DNA of 64,000 nucleotides from Actinophytocola xinjiangensis (lineage in GTDB: Bacteria > Actinomycetota > Actinomycetes > Mycobacteriales > Pseudonocardiaceae): NCBI RefSeq assembly GCF_001921215.1, contig NZ_MSIF01000006.1, forward strand, positions 186,001 to 250,000. The letters run 5' to 3'. The notes beneath the pieces are model-generated. The model saw only the letters and a list, made by a program, of their open reading frames with translations, made no database searches and was not told the origin of the DNA. Within the stretch, counting starts at the first letter, position 1. Each line of letters opens with the position of its first letter. The position numbers and the translations under genes were made by a program. Positions 62,593 to 64,000 of the stretch are shown here, piece by piece.

Positions 62593-64000
62593 CGTTGCTC
62601 CCTCAGCACGCCCAGTGCGTGCAGGTTGAGTGGCCGGCCATCAGCGTCACGTGGGGCGCGTACACCGAGCAGTTGCGCGAAGGTCGGCGCCAGGTCGACC
62701 ATCGCGACGGGAAGCTGGCCGACCGAGCCGGGTTCGAGACTAGGGTGGCGCAGCAGCGCGAGCGTGCGGGCGGATGGTGATGCCGGATGGAACGAGCCGT
62801 GGCCGCTGGTGAGTTCGACTCCCGGTTCCGTCAGCACGAAGTACGGCTCGCGTCCCGCTCGCAGCCGGGTCGCGGGCTCGTATCCGCGCGCCATGCTGAA
62901 GAACAGGTCGGGAGCGTGCTCACCGCTCTGGCCGTAGGTGGCCATCTCGTCGGCGTCGAGCACACCGGTGACCACCGGCTGCCCGGTCCTCGGATCCACG
63001 AGGCCACGAAGCCCGGCGGTGATCTCCTCGACCAGTCCGCCCACCTCGTCCTCGTGGACGATGCCTCCCGACCACCAGCTCTCCCGGTTGAGCACCACGA
63101 GGCCGGGAAAGAGCGCGTAGGCCCGAGACTTGGACCAGTCGATGTGCACCGAATCGTCGTGCTCGTGGGCGACCAGCCAACCCTGTTCCCGGAAGAAGTC
63201 GTTGACGTGGAACATGGTGTGCACCAGGTCGTGGCCGTGGTCGCTGACCAACGCCACCCCGTCGTCGGCCTCGACGCAGTCCAGCACCGTTCCGACCAGC
63301 CGGTCCATCAGCCGGTAGGTCTCCCGCAGGAACCCGAGATAGCGATCCCGATCCCGGTCGGCCAGTGGGTGGCTGTCGTCCAGGCAGGACCCGGCGATGT
63401 GGTGGGCGTACTCGACGACGTGCCAGTGCACGAAGAACCCGTCCCAGGGGTTGCCGGCGAGGTGTCGGATCGTCCGTTCGAGCCACGCCGTGTGCGCGTC
63501 GTACACCTCGAGTTGGGTCTCGATGTCGAGAAGGCCGTTCATGTAGTCGAAGGTGCCGGTCCACTCACACGGCGGACCCGCGGCATCGACGAGTTCGGAA
63601 GCCAGTTCGGACGGCGTCGTGAAGCCGTCGACGCGGTGCCCTTCTGTACGGTAGATCCGCATGATCCGATTTGTCAGGTCGAGCTCCAACAGCTTGACCC
63701 GGAACATGAACGCGCCCTGGTGGCCTTCCTCGCGGATCCAGTCGGACCACTGCCCGACGGCCAGGTCGGCGACCGCCCCGTCGTCGGACTTCCGTCTGCG
63801 GATCAGCAACCGTGCGCCGTCCGAGGACGGATAGGCCAAGGCATGCAACAGTTCCCGACGCTGTTGCCCACTCGGTTGCACCGGCAGCGTCGACTCGAAC
63901 TCCGGGATACAGCCGGCCGGCAGGTCGGACCAGCCGAGCGGTTTTCGCGCGTGCACGGTGATGTGGCCGTTCGCGCCGTTGGAGTCGATACGGTAATGCT
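62589..64000 (-). CDS. Alkaline-phosphatase-superfamily phosphoesterase, C-terminal part
   Basis: The frame is open to the window edge (HYRIDSNGANGHITVHARKP continues upstream of the GTG at 63956), so the N-terminus and the first metal/nucleophile motif lie outside. The visible 470 residues contain FFVHWHVVEYAHHIAG, GVALVSDHGHDLVHTMFHVN and VELTSGHGSFHPAS, the metal-binding His/Asp of the family. The second phosphoesterase in this operon. Substrate unknown. Its stop overlaps the methyltransferase ATG (ATGA). Confidence 0.85.
   Translation of the reverse strand, partial: HYRIDSNGANGHITVHARKPLGWSDLPAGCIPEFESTLPVQPSGQQRRELLHALAYPSSDGARLLIRRRKSDDGAVADLAVGQWSDWIREEGHQGAFMFRVKLLELDLTNRIMRIYRTEGHRVDGFTTPSELASELVDAAGPPCEWTGTFDYMNGLLDIETQLEVYDAHTAWLERTIRHLAGNPWDGFFVHWHVVEYAHHIAGSCLDDSHPLADRDRDRYLGFLRETYRLMDRLVGTVLDCVEADDGVALVSDHGHDLVHTMFHVNDFFREQGWLVAHEHDDSVHIDWSKSRAYALFPGLVVLNRESWWSGGIVHEDEVGGLVEEITAGLRGLVDPRTGQPVVTGVLDADEMATYGQSGEHAPDLFFSMARGYEPATRLRAGREPYFVLTEPGVELTSGHGSFHPASPSARTLALLRHPSLEPGSVGQLPVAMVDLAPTFAQLLGVRAPRDADGRPLNLHALGVLREQR

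Overview
High-GC actinomycete DNA (about 70% G+C; GTG and ATGA-type overlapping starts are common), most likely from the Pseudonocardiaceae/Saccharothrix-Lentzea type of soil organism. This placement is inferred from gene content, not from a marker gene. No tRNA, rRNA or CRISPR array was seen.

1-7732: zinc-limitation region. It opens with the 3' end of a metal ABC permease. Two back-to-back operons follow, encoding cysteine-free ribosomal protein paralogues (bL36, bL32, bL31 type B on one strand; bL28, bL33, uS14, bS18 on the other) with a CobW-like protein. Two wall-anchored 'choice-of-anchor M' proteins and a VOC protein come next. Three related 19-base motifs lie in the two divergent promoter regions and look like Zur operators. 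The bL33 gene carries an apparent one-base deletion near its start. Gene debris (a methyltransferase remnant, a His-rich tail, a CcdA piece) lies around it.

7733-13359: a secreted seven-repeat RCC1 protein, a lipoprotein TAP-like hydrolase, and a NarL-type two-component pair.

13574-18978: a very large protein of the kind associated with extracellular contractile injection systems (eCIS), followed at once by a small gene that may encode its immunity partner. A second protein of this kind (52365-54170) sits beside an AT-rich Imm1-type immunity gene (54295-54690). No sheath, tube or baseplate genes are in the window.

19222-36254: an IS256 transposase remnant, then plant-polysaccharide enzymes (GH9 cellulase with a perfect CebR box, CE1-like esterase with a ricin-type lectin domain, GH67 alpha-glucuronidase), a large secreted subtilase, a LAL-type LuxR regulator and a metallophosphoesterase.

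36319-51400: a catabolic locus. Twelve tightly coupled minus-strand genes encode an oligopeptide-type ABC importer, an old-yellow-enzyme/TMADH-like oxidoreductase, CMD, DUF2848, an Asp/Glu racemase-fold enzyme, an SDR, an alpha/beta-hydrolase-fold protein and MmgE/PrpD. A second OYE-type oxidoreductase and an IclR regulator are divergent from them. The substrate is unknown.

54755-64000 (runs off the edge): an eight-gene minus-strand operon, every junction overlapping, with two alkaline-phosphatase-superfamily enzymes, a methyltransferase, a LysRS-like class II synthetase homologue, two FemAB/BioF2-like acyltransferases, an unknown 170-residue protein and an MFS exporter. It looks like a small-molecule biosynthetic cluster of unfamiliar type and is the best candidate in the window for an undescribed system.
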